Of a DNA stretch of 64,000 nt, positions 17,188 through 28,306 are shown one piece after another. Within the stretch, counting starts at the first letter, position 1. Each line of letters begins with the position of its first letter. Under the pieces are notes generated by a model. The model was given only the letters and a program-made list of their open reading frames with translations. It was not told the DNA's origin and ran no database searches. This stretch comes from Pantoea sp. RIT-PI-b (lineage in GTDB: Bacteria > Pseudomonadota > Gammaproteobacteria > Enterobacterales > Enterobacteriaceae), in the NCBI RefSeq assembly GCF_001187905.1, contig NZ_LGIS01000025.1, positions 62,001-126,000 on the forward strand, in the 5' to 3' direction. The translations under genes were made by a program, and so were the position numbers.

Positions 17188-17801
17188 CGTACAGCATCCT
17201 TATAAGCAGCAATAAATGCGCGAGCCTGTTCCACAGTGCGCGACAGCGGTTGTCCGGCGCGATAGAGATCGCTGCCCAAACCGGCGCCAATGCAACCTGC
17301 GGCCATAAATTCGTGCAGGTTTTCCGGCGTCACGCCGCCCACAGCAAACACCGGCACCTCCGGCGGCAGCACCGCTTTCAATGCTTTGATGTAGCCCGGA
17401 CCAAAGGCCGACGATGGGAAAATTTTCAGCGCCTGCGCGCCGGCCTGTAAGGCGGTGAACGCTTCGGTGGCGGTGGCGCAACCCGCGGCGACGATCATGC
17501 CTTTGGAAACCGCCTGGCGAATCACTGCAGCATCGGTGTTGGGCGTGACGACTAATTTGCTGTTCAGCGTCGCCAGCTCATCGACCTGCGCCGGATTGAG
17601 CACGGTGCCGGCGCCAATCAGTGCTTTATCGCCGAAGGTTTTCACCATCGCGCCAATACTTTTCGCCCATTCCGGCGAGTTAAGCGGGATCTCAATCGCA
17701 TCGAAACCCGCGTCGATCAGTGCTCCAACGTGCGCTTCCGCTTCGTCCGGCGTGATACCGCGCAAAATGGCGATCAGCGGGATTTTAGTTTGCCAGGTCA
17801 T
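17184..17801 (-). CDS. dgoA: 2-dehydro-3-deoxy-6-phosphogalactonate aldolase DgoA
   Basis: This 205-residue class I KDPG/KDPGal-type aldolase cleaves 2-keto-3-deoxy-6-phosphogalactonate to pyruvate and glyceraldehyde-3-phosphate. Glu in IPLNSPEW, the GAGTVL phosphate-binding segment and the Schiff-base lysine in [11 protein letters not shown] are visible. The ATG at 17801 has AAGGAG 8 bases upstream; a TTG two codons earlier is not needed. It overlaps dgoK by 17 bases and dgoD by 4. In this organism, as in E. coli, the dehydratase is a separate gene. Confidence 0.95.
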   Translation of the reverse strand: MTWQTKIPLIAILRGITPDEAEAHVGALIDAGFDAIEIPLNSPEWAKSIGAMVKTFGDKALIGAGTVLNPAQVDELATLNSKLVVTPNTDAAVIRQAVSKGMIVAAGCATATEAFTALQAGAQALKIFPSSAFGPGYIKALKAVLPPEVPVFAVGGVTPENLHEFMAAGCIGAGLGSDLYRAGQPLSRTVEQARAFIAAYKDAVR

Positions 17802-18663
17802 TCGCAATACTCCTTATTCCGTGCTGGAAAGCGCTATCGCCTGCCAGCGTGACTGAATCAAGGCCGATAAAGTGCAGCGCCTGTTGATAACGTTGCGCCA
17901 GCGCGCTACCGGCAATAATGGTGATCGGTTGGCGTGTTACGTCAGCCCGTTGCGTCATCAGCGCCACTTCGTGACCAATCAATAAGCCTGAAAGGAAGTC
18001 GCTGATATGACGGCGATCGCGCGCGCCGAGCACGTGTGAAGCGCGTACTTCAAACAGGCGCGACAGAATCGAGGTATCGTTGCATCCCACCTGCAAACCG
18101 TCATGGAAAGCGGCGGTGTTCTCTTCCTGTTGAGGTAAACCGGCACCAATCAGCGATTGTTTGAGCAGCAGATGATGCAGTTCGCCGGTCATCACGGTGC
18201 GGAAATCCAGCACGCGATCCTGCTCTATCTGCACCCATTTGGCGTGCGTGCCGGGCATCACGTAGAGCGGTGCGGGTTGCAATGCCAGCGCACCAAGCAG
18301 CTGCGTCTCTTCACCGCGCATAACGTTGTAGTTGTCGTCACGTTCGACGCTCAATCCCGGCACAATCCACGCTTTATCCTCAACGCGCGTTAGGCGACCC
18401 GCCAGCTCGCCCAGCGCCACCGGACAGGAAAGATAGGGCACCGACAGCCAGCCCGCATTGCTGCCCACCATGCCCGCCATCACCACCGGCACCTCATTGA
18501 CGGGCCAGCCGTCGGTGACGCTGGCAAACACCTCGGCTGGCGTGCGATCGCCAAGGCGCGTGACACCGGCTTCCGAACGGCGCTCATCTACGCAGGTAGC
18601 GCCCTGATAATGCCAGGCGCGCAGATTGGTTGAGCCCCAATCAATCGCAATATAGCTGGTCAC
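17785..18663 (-). CDS. dgoK: 2-dehydro-3-deoxygalactonokinase DgoK
   Basis: This 292-residue sugar kinase of the actin/ASKHA fold phosphorylates 2-keto-3-deoxygalactonate at C6. IAIDWGSTNLRAW at the N-terminus is the phosphate-1 loop, and PGTHAKWV and GSALAQRYQ are family motifs. It starts with GTG, 5 bases after AAGGAG, and its GTGA overlaps the dgoR stop. The 3' end overlaps dgoA. All of dgoRKAD is therefore translationally chained. Confidence 0.95.
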   Translation of the reverse strand: MTSYIAIDWGSTNLRAWHYQGATCVDERRSEAGVTRLGDRTPAEVFASVTDGWPVNEVPVVMAGMVGSNAGWLSVPYLSCPVALGELAGRLTRVEDKAWIVPGLSVERDDNYNVMRGEETQLLGALALQPAPLYVMPGTHAKWVQIEQDRVLDFRTVMTGELHHLLLKQSLIGAGLPQQEENTAAFHDGLQVGCNDTSILSRLFEVRASHVLGARDRRHISDFLSGLLIGHEVALMTQRADVTRQPITIIAGSALAQRYQQALHFIGLDSVTLAGDSAFQHGIRSIANDLAN

Positions 18664-19358
18664 ATAATCTCCTTGAGTCGCGCCGTTGAGCTGGCAATCA
18701 TCGCTTTGGCGGCCTGTTCAGCCGCATCGCCATCCTGATGACGAATGGCATCGAATAACGCTTTATGTTCGGCTAAGGTGCGCGGCATGTTGCCTTCATC
18801 GGCCATATAGGTTTGCGCGAACACCGCTTTTTGCAGCTGGCTGATCGCCACGTTGAGCTGTTGCAGCACCGGGTTATGCACCGAATCCAGTACCGCTTCG
18901 TGATAGCGGATATCCGCTTCGTTAAAGGCTTCACGATCGAGGTGATTGGCCACCATTTCGTTATAGGCCAACTCAATCGCCGCCAGATCGGTTGAAGTCG
19001 CGCGCTCAGCTGACCAGCGCGCAATCTGCGGCTCCACCAGCACACGCACTTCGTTCATCGCCGCAATCAGACGCGGGTCCTGATCGTGCGCCAGCGCCCA
19101 CTGCAACACATCGCTATCCAAATAGTTCCACTGGTTACGTGGCGTGACGAAGGCACCGCGATAGCGCTTCATCTCCATCAAGCGTTTGGCCATCAGTGAG
19201 CGAAACACTTCACGGATAATGTTGCGTGAGGTGCCAAAGCGTTCGCACAGTTCAGCTTCGGCGGGCAGCGCCGCGCCTGGCACAAACTTGCCGGCCACAA
19301 TCTCTTCACCCAGCGTCAGGATGATGCGCTCTGTTTTGCTTAATTGTTCTTGCGTCAT
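18660..19358 (-). CDS. dgoR: GntR/FadR-type repressor DgoR
   Basis: This 232-residue regulator has an N-terminal winged HTH (LPAEAELCERFGTSRNIIREVF, about 30-50) and a FadR C-terminal (FCD) helical domain with Asp and His metal-ligand positions (NEADIRYHEAV). DgoR represses the dgo operon and is released by galactonate. It is first in the operon and so autoregulated. Two TTGTA-type inverted repeats about 100 bp upstream are its likely operators. Confidence 0.95.
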   Translation of the reverse strand: MTQEQLSKTERIILTLGEEIVAGKFVPGAALPAEAELCERFGTSRNIIREVFRSLMAKRLMEMKRYRGAFVTPRNQWNYLDSDVLQWALAHDQDPRLIAAMNEVRVLVEPQIARWSAERATSTDLAAIELAYNEMVANHLDREAFNEADIRYHEAVLDSVHNPVLQQLNVAISQLQKAVFAQTYMADEGNMPRTLAEHKALFDAIRHQDGDAAEQAAKAMIASSTARLKEIM

Positions 19359-19446
19359 GATGTTCCATTCAGTGAAAGGCGATAACGCATCAGATTACTG
19401 CTTTCGCTCAGTGAAGCCCAACGACCGCCTGAGTCCGTGCCGCAGA

Positions 19447-19478
19447 TTGTAGTACCATTTAGTAAAGTTGTACTACAA
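19447..19478. promoter_or_regulatory. DgoR operator pair upstream of dgoR
   Basis: TTGTAGTACCA (19447-19457) and TTGTACTACAA (19468-19478) match the TTGTA(G/C)TACAA inverted repeat I recall for E. coli DgoR. Their centres are 21 bp apart, two helical turns, so two dimers could bind on one DNA face. They lie 89-111 bp before the dgoR start, where the dgo promoter is expected. The rest of 19359-19574 holds no gene. Confidence 0.8.
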
Positions 19479-19574
19479 TCTGGATCACAAAATAGACAAT
19501 CCATGCACCGAGGTGCGAGGGGGAGAATCAGGGGGAATAGCAGCGGACAGCAGAGCGCTGCCCGCAAAGGAGAT

Positions 19575-20384
19575 TTACAGCACCAGCTCTTCAATAGCGT
19601 GCGCGACGCCATCTTCCATGTTGGTTTTGGTAATGAACTGCGCGATTTTCTTCACCGAATCAATGGCATTTCCCATTGCAACGCCGGTACCGGCGTACTC
19701 AATCATGGCTAAATCATTTTCCTGATCGCCAATCGCCATCACTTCTTCACGCGCCAGACCCAGCTTATCCGCCAGCATTTTTACCCCTTGTCCTTTATTC
19801 ACGCGTGAATCGAGGATTTCGAGGTAATAAGGTGCGCTTTTGAGAATGGTGTAGTTGTCACGCGCCTGTTGCGGCAAGCGCTGAATGGCGGAATCCAGCA
19901 GATCCGGCTTATCGATCATCATCAGCTTAGGGAAGCGCGTGGCGCGATCCATCTCTTCCACAGAACGATAGCGCACCGGAATACCGGTCAGGCTCGCTTC
20001 ATGGATGGTGAATTCACTGAGATCTTTATTCGGCGTGTAGAGGAAGGATTTATCGAAAGCCTGGAAGTGAACGCCAAGGTCGCGCGCCAGCTGTTCGATA
20101 TAACGATAATCGTCGAAACCCAGGGTAATTTCGGCAACACATTCGCCATCGTTAGCACGATGTACCAGCGCACCGTTATAACTGATGCAGTATTGGCCTT
20201 CATCAACCAGATTCAGTTCCATCAGATAGCGCTGAATGCCGACGTACGGACGACCGGTGGTAAGTACCACCATTACGCCTTTTTTATGTGCGCGTTCAAT
20301 CGCCGATTTAACGGCGGGCGTAATCTCGTGCTGCGGATTGAGCAGCGTGCCGTCCATATCGATTGCAACCAGTTTTATTGCCAT
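19575..20384 (-). CDS. yidA: HAD-family sugar phosphatase YidA
   Basis: This 269-residue HAD subclass IIB phosphatase matches E. coli YidA (270 aa). Motif I is DMDGTLL near residue 9, motif II is TTGRP, and motif IV is GDQENDLAMIEYAG near 216-229, with the motif III lysine in NKGQG. It dephosphorylates small sugar phosphates such as erythrose-4-phosphate and glucose-1-phosphate in vitro. In E. coli yidX and yidB flank it; neither is present here, and the space toward gyrB is filled by the redox module at 20537-24637. Confidence 0.95.
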   Translation of the reverse strand: MAIKLVAIDMDGTLLNPQHEITPAVKSAIERAHKKGVMVVLTTGRPYVGIQRYLMELNLVDEGQYCISYNGALVHRANDGECVAEITLGFDDYRYIEQLARDLGVHFQAFDKSFLYTPNKDLSEFTIHEASLTGIPVRYRSVEEMDRATRFPKLMMIDKPDLLDSAIQRLPQQARDNYTILKSAPYYLEILDSRVNKGQGVKMLADKLGLAREEVMAIGDQENDLAMIEYAGTGVAMGNAIDSVKKIAQFITKTNMEDGVAHAIEELVL

Positions 20385-20482
20385 AACATCCTCGTTGAGT
20401 CAGGGTTTTGATCAATGCTAGCGCGATTCAGCTCACATTGACCAGTTTCGCGCCCGACTTCAGATTTTTCCCCACGCAAATA

Positions 20483-20512
20483 AAAAAGGCCATCACTCCT
20501 GTGATGGCCTTG
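20483..20512 (-). terminator. Intrinsic terminator after the Met-rich protein gene
   Basis: On the minus strand AAGGCCATCAC and GTGATGGCCTT form an 11-bp stem with a short loop and run into TTTTTTATT. It closes the cytochrome-oxidoreductase-MXKDX transcript before yidA. Confidence 0.9.
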
Positions 20513-20536
20513 AATACAGGGCGTTAAAGGATGACC

Positions 20537-20815
20537 TTAGTGGCTCATCGCGTCCTTTTTCATGCCCATTTCCTCTTTCTTCATGGCATCTTTCTTCATG
20601 CCCATCGCATCTTTGTGCATGCCATCTTTCTTCATGCCCATTGCGTCTTTGTGCATGCCGTCTTTCTTCATGCCCATTGCATCTTTGTGCATGCTGTCTT
20701 TCTTCATACCCATTTCATCTTTTTTCATCGCATCTTTGCCCATGGTATCCGCAGCATAGGCGGTAGACAGAGTCATCATTGAAGCGATAAAGGTTGCTAC
20801 GATTGCGTTTTTCAT
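20537..20815 (-). CDS. Secreted methionine-rich MXKDX pentapeptide-repeat protein
   Basis: This 92-residue protein has a Sec signal peptide (MKNAIVATFIASMMTLSTAYA) and a 71-residue mature part built from alternating 5-residue (xMxKD) and 7-residue (xMGMKKD) units. It contains 17 Met, many Lys and Asp, and no Cys or aromatic residues. It fits the MXKDX-repeat family, whose function is unknown. The ATG at 20815 has AGGAA upstream and gives a clean signal peptide; the longer frame to 20869 does not. It lies 66 bp downstream of the molybdopterin oxidoreductase gene on the same strand. Met-rich periplasmic proteins paired with MsrP-type enzymes can act as sacrificial oxidant sinks (MrpX of Azospira); that role is inferred here. 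Confidence 0.85.
   Translation of the reverse strand: MKNAIVATFIASMMTLSTAYAADTMGKDAMKKDEMGMKKDSMHKDAMGMKKDGMHKDAMGMKKDGMHKDAMGMKKDAMKKEEMGMKKDAMSH
20555..20734. repeat. 36-bp tandem repeat coding for the MXKDX array
   Basis: Three near-perfect 36-bp units (20591-20626, 20627-20662, 20663-20698) differ at a few bases, with degenerate units on each side. Each unit encodes one 12-residue MGMKKDxMHKDA block. Such an array can gain or lose units by slippage, so array length probably varies between strains. Confidence 0.88.
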
Positions 20816-20881
20816 AGGGTGTTTCCTTATAGTTTTACGAGTATCAATGGTGTTGGCGCAATAAGGCACCGGATCAAGGGA

Positions 20882-21670
20882 TCAGCTTCCGCCGAACCAG
20901 TTGTAGCCTTCGTCTTCCCAGTAACCACCGGAATAACGATTGGTTATTTCAATCACCTGAATATGCTTCGGATTTTTATATCCCAGCTTGGTGGGAATAC
21001 GGATTTTCATCGGATAACCATATTTGGGCGGGAGTATTCGCCCATCCCAGCTCAATGCCATCAGGGTTTGTGGATGCAGCGCCGAGGCCATATCGATGCT
21101 GGTGTAGTAATCGTCCGCACATTTAAAGCTGACATATTTGGCCGACGTATCGGCACCAATCACCCTGAGAAAGTCGCCGAAACGCACGCCCCCCCAGCGG
21201 CCAATTTCACTCCAGCCTTCCACACAGATATGGCGCGTAATCTGATCAACCTGTTGCATGTTGTAGAGCTCAGCTAGCGACCAACTGCGTTTATCACTCA
21301 CTAGCCCGGCAATCTCCAGACGCCACCGATCGCCGTTGACCTGGGGAATATCTTCTTCGCCGTAAAAGGCGTTAAACGGAAATGAGGGCGCGATGCGATC
21401 GGCGCTGTATTCCGGAGAAAGATGGGCAGGATTAAACAGCCAGCTCTGCACGCGATCGTTAAAGCGGGAGAATCTGTTCAGCACGCTATCGATGTCGGGT
21501 TTATCACTGAGATCGCAGCCCGTCAGCATTACTACGCCGCCGAGCGTTAACCCCTGGCGTAAAAATCGGCGGCGTGAGGCGGAATCCAGCTTTCGCGCCA
21601 GTAGCTGCTGCGCTTCTTTAACCAGGGCATCCGCATCACCGGGAGCAATATCGACCTTTAATTTTTTCAT
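20882..21670 (-). CDS. Tat-exported molybdopterin oxidoreductase (sulfite oxidase/MsrP-like) with lipobox
   Basis: This 262-residue protein of the sulfite-oxidase fold has the molybdenum-ligand Cys in RHICVEGWSEIGRWGG, with PPKYGYPMKIRIPTKLGYKNPKHI as the C-terminal cofactor region. The N-terminus has a twin-arginine motif (SRRRFLRQG) and then LTGC, a lipobox, with Asp at +2. This predicts a Tat-exported lipoprotein kept on the outer face of the inner membrane. E. coli MsrP is longer, soluble and has no lipobox, so this is a relative, not MsrP itself. AAGGAG precedes the ATG at 21670. It lies 10 bp after a b-type cytochrome gene, its likely electron donor. Substrate is unknown; oxidised methionine is a reasonable guess. 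Confidence 0.85.
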   Translation of the reverse strand: MKKLKVDIAPGDADALVKEAQQLLARKLDSASRRRFLRQGLTLGGVVMLTGCDLSDKPDIDSVLNRFSRFNDRVQSWLFNPAHLSPEYSADRIAPSFPFNAFYGEEDIPQVNGDRWRLEIAGLVSDKRSWSLAELYNMQQVDQITRHICVEGWSEIGRWGGVRFGDFLRVIGADTSAKYVSFKCADDYYTSIDMASALHPQTLMALSWDGRILPPKYGYPMKIRIPTKLGYKNPKHIQVIEITNRYSGGYWEDEGYNWFGGS

Positions 21671-21680
21671 CTCGCTCTCC

Positions 21681-22298
21681 TTAGCGTCCACGCAACATGG
21701 CAAGCAGGGTTTTTGGCACCAGCGCGACCATCAGCAGATGCACCATGACAAAGCCCACCAGCGCGGCCATCGCGTAAAAGTGGATGTAACGTGCCGCATC
21801 ATAGCCGCCGAGGAGATCGCGTAACACGCCAAACTGCACCGATTTCCACAACACCAGCCCTGACAGCACCAACAGCAGGCAGTCCAGCATCACAAACAGA
21901 TAAGCCGCACGCTGGATGTGGTTGTAGTGACGCAGACCCGCATGCGCCAGCTTGCCTTTCAGCGCGCAGCTGGCATCGTGCAGCAATCCCCGCAGACTTA
22001 GCGGTAGAAATTTCTTCCTGAAGCGTCCAGTAACGACATTCATCGTGAGGTACAGCACGCCATTCCCGGCAAAAATCCACATCGCGGCGAAGTGCCATTG
22101 CAGGGCGCCACCTAGCCAGCCACCGAGGGTAATTTCACCCGGAAAATAAAAGCTAAAAAGTGGCGAGGCGTTATAAATGCGCCATCCGCTCAACGTCATG
22201 ATCACTATGGCCACCGCATTCACCCAGTGACACAACCGCAACCATGCTGGATGAACCACAAGTGAGCGTTCAGGCTTTTCATCCCTCTGCATTTCCAT
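21681..22298 (-). CDS. Di-haem b-type cytochrome (b561/hydrogenase cytochrome family), partner of the Mo-enzyme
   Basis: This 205-residue inner-membrane protein has four predicted helices. Histidines suited to haem ligation lie in VVHPAWLRLCHWVNA (helix 1), LQWHFAAMW (helix 2), HYNHIQRAAYL (helix 3) and YIHFYAMAALVGFVMVHLL (helix 4), as in the bacterial b561/Ni-hydrogenase cytochrome family. It would pass quinol electrons to the periplasmic molybdopterin enzyme encoded 10 bp downstream. It is not MsrQ, which has six helices and another fold. The ATG at 22298 is taken; an ATG two codons later has a slightly better GGATGG site. It is divergent from a two-component system. Confidence 0.82.
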   Translation of the reverse strand: MEMQRDEKPERSLVVHPAWLRLCHWVNAVAIVIMTLSGWRIYNASPLFSFYFPGEITLGGWLGGALQWHFAAMWIFAGNGVLYLTMNVVTGRFRKKFLPLSLRGLLHDASCALKGKLAHAGLRHYNHIQRAAYLFVMLDCLLLVLSGLVLWKSVQFGVLRDLLGGYDAARYIHFYAMAALVGFVMVHLLMVALVPKTLLAMLRGR

Positions 22299-22445
22299 CC
22301 GTTTCTGACCCTGCTGTTTAACGTCTGAATGCTATGGTGCCGAATTGTTGTTCACCGAAGCCTCACGAGGAGTTAAACAAAACGTGAACACTTTGAGGCG
22401 ATTTAAGCGCTAACATTGATTGAAGTGGCGCAACAGGAAGGGATG
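22299..22445. promoter_or_regulatory. Divergent promoter region between the redox operon and its two-component system
   Basis: This 147-bp gap holds both starts. GTTCAC (22350-22355) and GTGAAC (22384-22389) form a spaced inverted repeat, with TCACG/CGTGA partly overlapping it; this is a possible response-regulator site, judged by eye. AGGAAG at about 22435 is the ribosome-binding site for the response regulator and supports its ATG at 22446. Confidence 0.45.
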
Positions 22446-23156
22446 ATGATCGACGCAAAGAGAGTGCTTATTGTTGAAGATGACAGCGGAATAGCCGACG
22501 TTCTGCGCTTAAACTTTCAGGATGAAGGTTATGATGTAACCCATGCGGCTGATGGACACCTCGCCGTCCATTTATTGGGGACCCAGCAATGGGATGCTTT
22601 GATTCTTGATCTGATGTTGCCCGGCATTGATGGTTTAGAGATCTGTCGCCGCGCCCGCGCAATGAAACGCTATACGCCGATCATTATGATCAGTGCACGC
22701 TCCAGTGAAGTGCATCGCGTTTTGGGCCTTGAGTTGGGCGCAGATGATTATCTGCCCAAACCCTTTTCCGTGGTGGAACTCGTCGCCCGGCTTAAGGCAC
22801 TGTTTCGCCGCCAGGAAGCGATGAATTTAAATTCGCGCCTGGAAGCGGGCACGCTGCATCACGATGCATTAATGATCGATCCGGTAGCCCGTGAAGTGTG
22901 GCTGGAGAATAAGCCGATAACCTTAACGCCGCGCGAGTTTGATCTGCTTTACCACTTCGCTAAACATCCTGGAAAAGTATTTTCCCGCCTCAATCTGCTC
23001 AATCAGGTTTGGGGCTATCAGCACGATGGTTATGAACACACGGTTAATACACATATCAACCGCTTACGGTTGAAAATTGAAGATAATCCCGCCGAACCGC
23101 ACTACATCCTGACGGTGTGGGGCAAAGGCTATAAATTTTCGCTGCCGGCGAAGTAG
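22446..23156 (+). CDS. OmpR-family response regulator
   Basis: This 236-residue protein has a receiver domain (acidic pair EDD near 11-13, phospho-acceptor Asp55 in LILDLMLPG, KPFS lysine near 104) and a C-terminal OmpR winged helix (TLTPREFDLLYHF ... VNTHINRLRLKIE ... WGKGYKF). The ATG at 22446 is 5 bases after GGAAGG; longer TTG-started frames are unlikely. Its histidine kinase follows after 5 bp. Divergence from the cytochrome, Mo-enzyme and Met-rich operon suggests it controls that operon, as HprR controls msrPQ in E. coli. Orthology to HprR is not claimed. Confidence 0.92.
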   Translation: MIDAKRVLIVEDDSGIADVLRLNFQDEGYDVTHAADGHLAVHLLGTQQWDALILDLMLPGIDGLEICRRARAMKRYTPIIMISARSSEVHRVLGLELGADDYLPKPFSVVELVARLKALFRRQEAMNLNSRLEAGTLHHDALMIDPVAREVWLENKPITLTPREFDLLYHFAKHPGKVFSRLNLLNQVWGYQHDGYEHTVNTHINRLRLKIEDNPAEPHYILTVWGKGYKFSLPAK

Positions 23157-23161
23157 GTTTA

Positions 23162-24637
23162 ATGATGAAACGCCTGACACTCAGCCAGCGCCTGGCGCTG
23201 GTTTTTGCTTCCTTGCTGTTACTTTGCACACTGCTGTCAGGCTGGATGCAGATTCGCATTAACGCGCAGTACGGTAGCGCCGTGGTGCAACGTTTGTCCG
23301 ACGGACTGGCGCGCAGTATCGCCAGCCTCAACCCCAATATGATTGGCGAGCAGGGCGTGAATCTGCCGCTGATGAAGGCGCTGTTCAGTGATTTGATGGT
23401 GCTCAATCCCAGTGTGGAAGTCTATTTGCTCGATTTACAGGGCTATATTCTGGCTGATGCAGCACCGCCTAATCATGTCAAACGCAGCCGCGTGAGCCTG
23501 GCTCCAATCCATGCGCAGCTTAATGGCACCGCTTCGCCAGTATACGGCGATGACCCACGTAATTTGCTGGAAAATAAAGTGTTTAGCGTTGCACCGCTTG
23601 CCCTGCATGGCCAAACGGTGGGTTATCTGTATGTGATTTTGCAGGGCGAGAACTATCACCAACTGGCGCAGGAAGCGCAGATCGATATTCTGATGCACAC
23701 ATCATTTTGGTCATCTTTGCTGGTGGTGTTATTTGGTCTGACGGCGGGCGCGGTGGCGTTCAGTTTAATCACGCGCCCTATGCGCCAGTTGACGCAACGC
23801 GTTCGTGAACTCAACCGGGAAGACATGACGGCAATCAAGCAGATGGCGGAATTAACGTTGCCACAGCCGCATGAGAAAGATGAGGTCAGTGTATTACAGG
23901 GCGCGTTTGTGGGTATGGCGCGACGCGTCGCCTTTCAGTGGGAGAAGCTGGCTTATCAGGACCAATTGCGGCGTGATTTCGTGGCCAATATTTCACACGA
24001 TTTGCGCACGCCTCTGACGACGTTGCACGGTTATCTGGAAACTTTACTGTATAAATCGGACAGCCTGAAATCGACCGAAAGCCAGCGTTACCTGCACATT
24101 GCGCTCTCGCAAAGCCAAAAAGTCAGCATGCTGGCGCAGCAGCTATTTGAACTGGCGCAGCTGGAATATGGCGTAATAAAGCCCAATCGTGAAATGTTCA
24201 GCCTTTCAGAGCTGACTTACGACGTGGTGCAAAAATTTGAGTTAATGGCCAGCACGCGCAATATCCGCTTTGTGGTGGATATGCCCGAACAGCTGCCGCA
24301 GGTGAATGCCGATGTTTCGATGATCGATCGCGTGCTGACCAATCTCTTTGATAATGCCATCAAATACACGCCGGAGGCGGGAACCATTGAGGTCACGCTG
24401 CGAAGCGCCGAACGCGAGGTTGAAGTAAGTCTGAAAGATTCGGGACCCGGCATTCCTGATGCGTTACGTGCCACACTGTTTGAGCGTCCGTCTGCGTTAA
24501 CGCACGCCAGCACGCGGAAAAACAGCGGTGGTCTGGGATTGATGGTGGTGCGCCGTATTCTGCAGCTGCATGAGCGTGATATTCGTCTGGATGAACAAAC
24601 ATCGGGCGCCTGCTTCCGCTTCTCCATCCCGCGCTAA
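23162..24637 (+). CDS. Membrane sensor histidine kinase
   Basis: This 491-residue kinase has a TM helix near 11-29, a ~150-residue periplasmic sensor region, a second TM near 182-203, a HAMP linker, an H-box with His279 in NISHDLRTPL, an N-box (NLFDNAIKYT) and G-boxes (DSGPGIP, GGLGLMVVRRI). It pairs with the response regulator just upstream. The periplasmic region is larger than a minimal loop and could sense oxidant, metal or envelope signals; no Cys pair stands out in it. A strong terminator follows and is shared with gyrB. An ATG one codon later could also be the start. Confidence 0.92.
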   Translation: MMKRLTLSQRLALVFASLLLLCTLLSGWMQIRINAQYGSAVVQRLSDGLARSIASLNPNMIGEQGVNLPLMKALFSDLMVLNPSVEVYLLDLQGYILADAAPPNHVKRSRVSLAPIHAQLNGTASPVYGDDPRNLLENKVFSVAPLALHGQTVGYLYVILQGENYHQLAQEAQIDILMHTSFWSSLLVVLFGLTAGAVAFSLITRPMRQLTQRVRELNREDMTAIKQMAELTLPQPHEKDEVSVLQGAFVGMARRVAFQWEKLAYQDQLRRDFVANISHDLRTPLTTLHGYLETLLYKSDSLKSTESQRYLHIALSQSQKVSMLAQQLFELAQLEYGVIKPNREMFSLSELTYDVVQKFELMASTRNIRFVVDMPEQLPQVNADVSMIDRVLTNLFDNAIKYTPEAGTIEVTLRSAEREVEVSLKDSGPGIPDALRATLFERPSALTHASTRKNSGGLGLMVVRRILQLHERDIRLDEQTSGACFRFSIPR

Positions 24638-24640
24638 AAA

Positions 24641-24677
24641 CAAAAAACCCTTCCTAAGTGGAAGGGTTTTTTTGTTT
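24641..24677. terminator. Bidirectional terminator between the sensor kinase gene and gyrB
   Basis: AAACCCTTCC and GGAAGGGTTT form a 10-bp stem, preceded by A-runs and followed by TTTTTTTGTTTT. It terminates both convergent transcripts. Confidence 0.92.
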
Positions 24678-24688
24678 TGCCCGCTCGA

Positions 24689-28200
<3,512 letters not shown>

Positions 28201-28230
28201 GAAGTGTTCCGGGATGAAGCTATTCGGGAT

Positions 28231-28306
28231 CTTGTAGGGGAGCCATTAATGGCTCCCAGGATGGTGCGAACATTCGCCAGGTCGGCATAAATGCCGACCT
28301 TACAAG
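28231..28306. repeat. Inverted palindrome pair inserted at the dnaN-recF junction
   Basis: Outer arms CTTGTAGG (28231) and CCTTACAAG (to 28306) enclose two stems, GGGAGCCATTAATGGCTCCC and GGTCGGCATAAATGCCGACC, so the whole unit can fold as a cruciform. The right arm covers the dnaN stop codon and the codon before it. It belongs to the same family as 628-737, 4487-4545 and 14378-14435. Confidence 0.8.

Noticed and set aside
20531-20782. Plus-strand frames rich in Phe-Met-Pro-His opposite the MXKDX gene
   Set aside because: They are the reverse complement of the 36-bp tandem repeat, have no ribosome-binding site, and the minus strand has a clean signal peptide, start and terminator.
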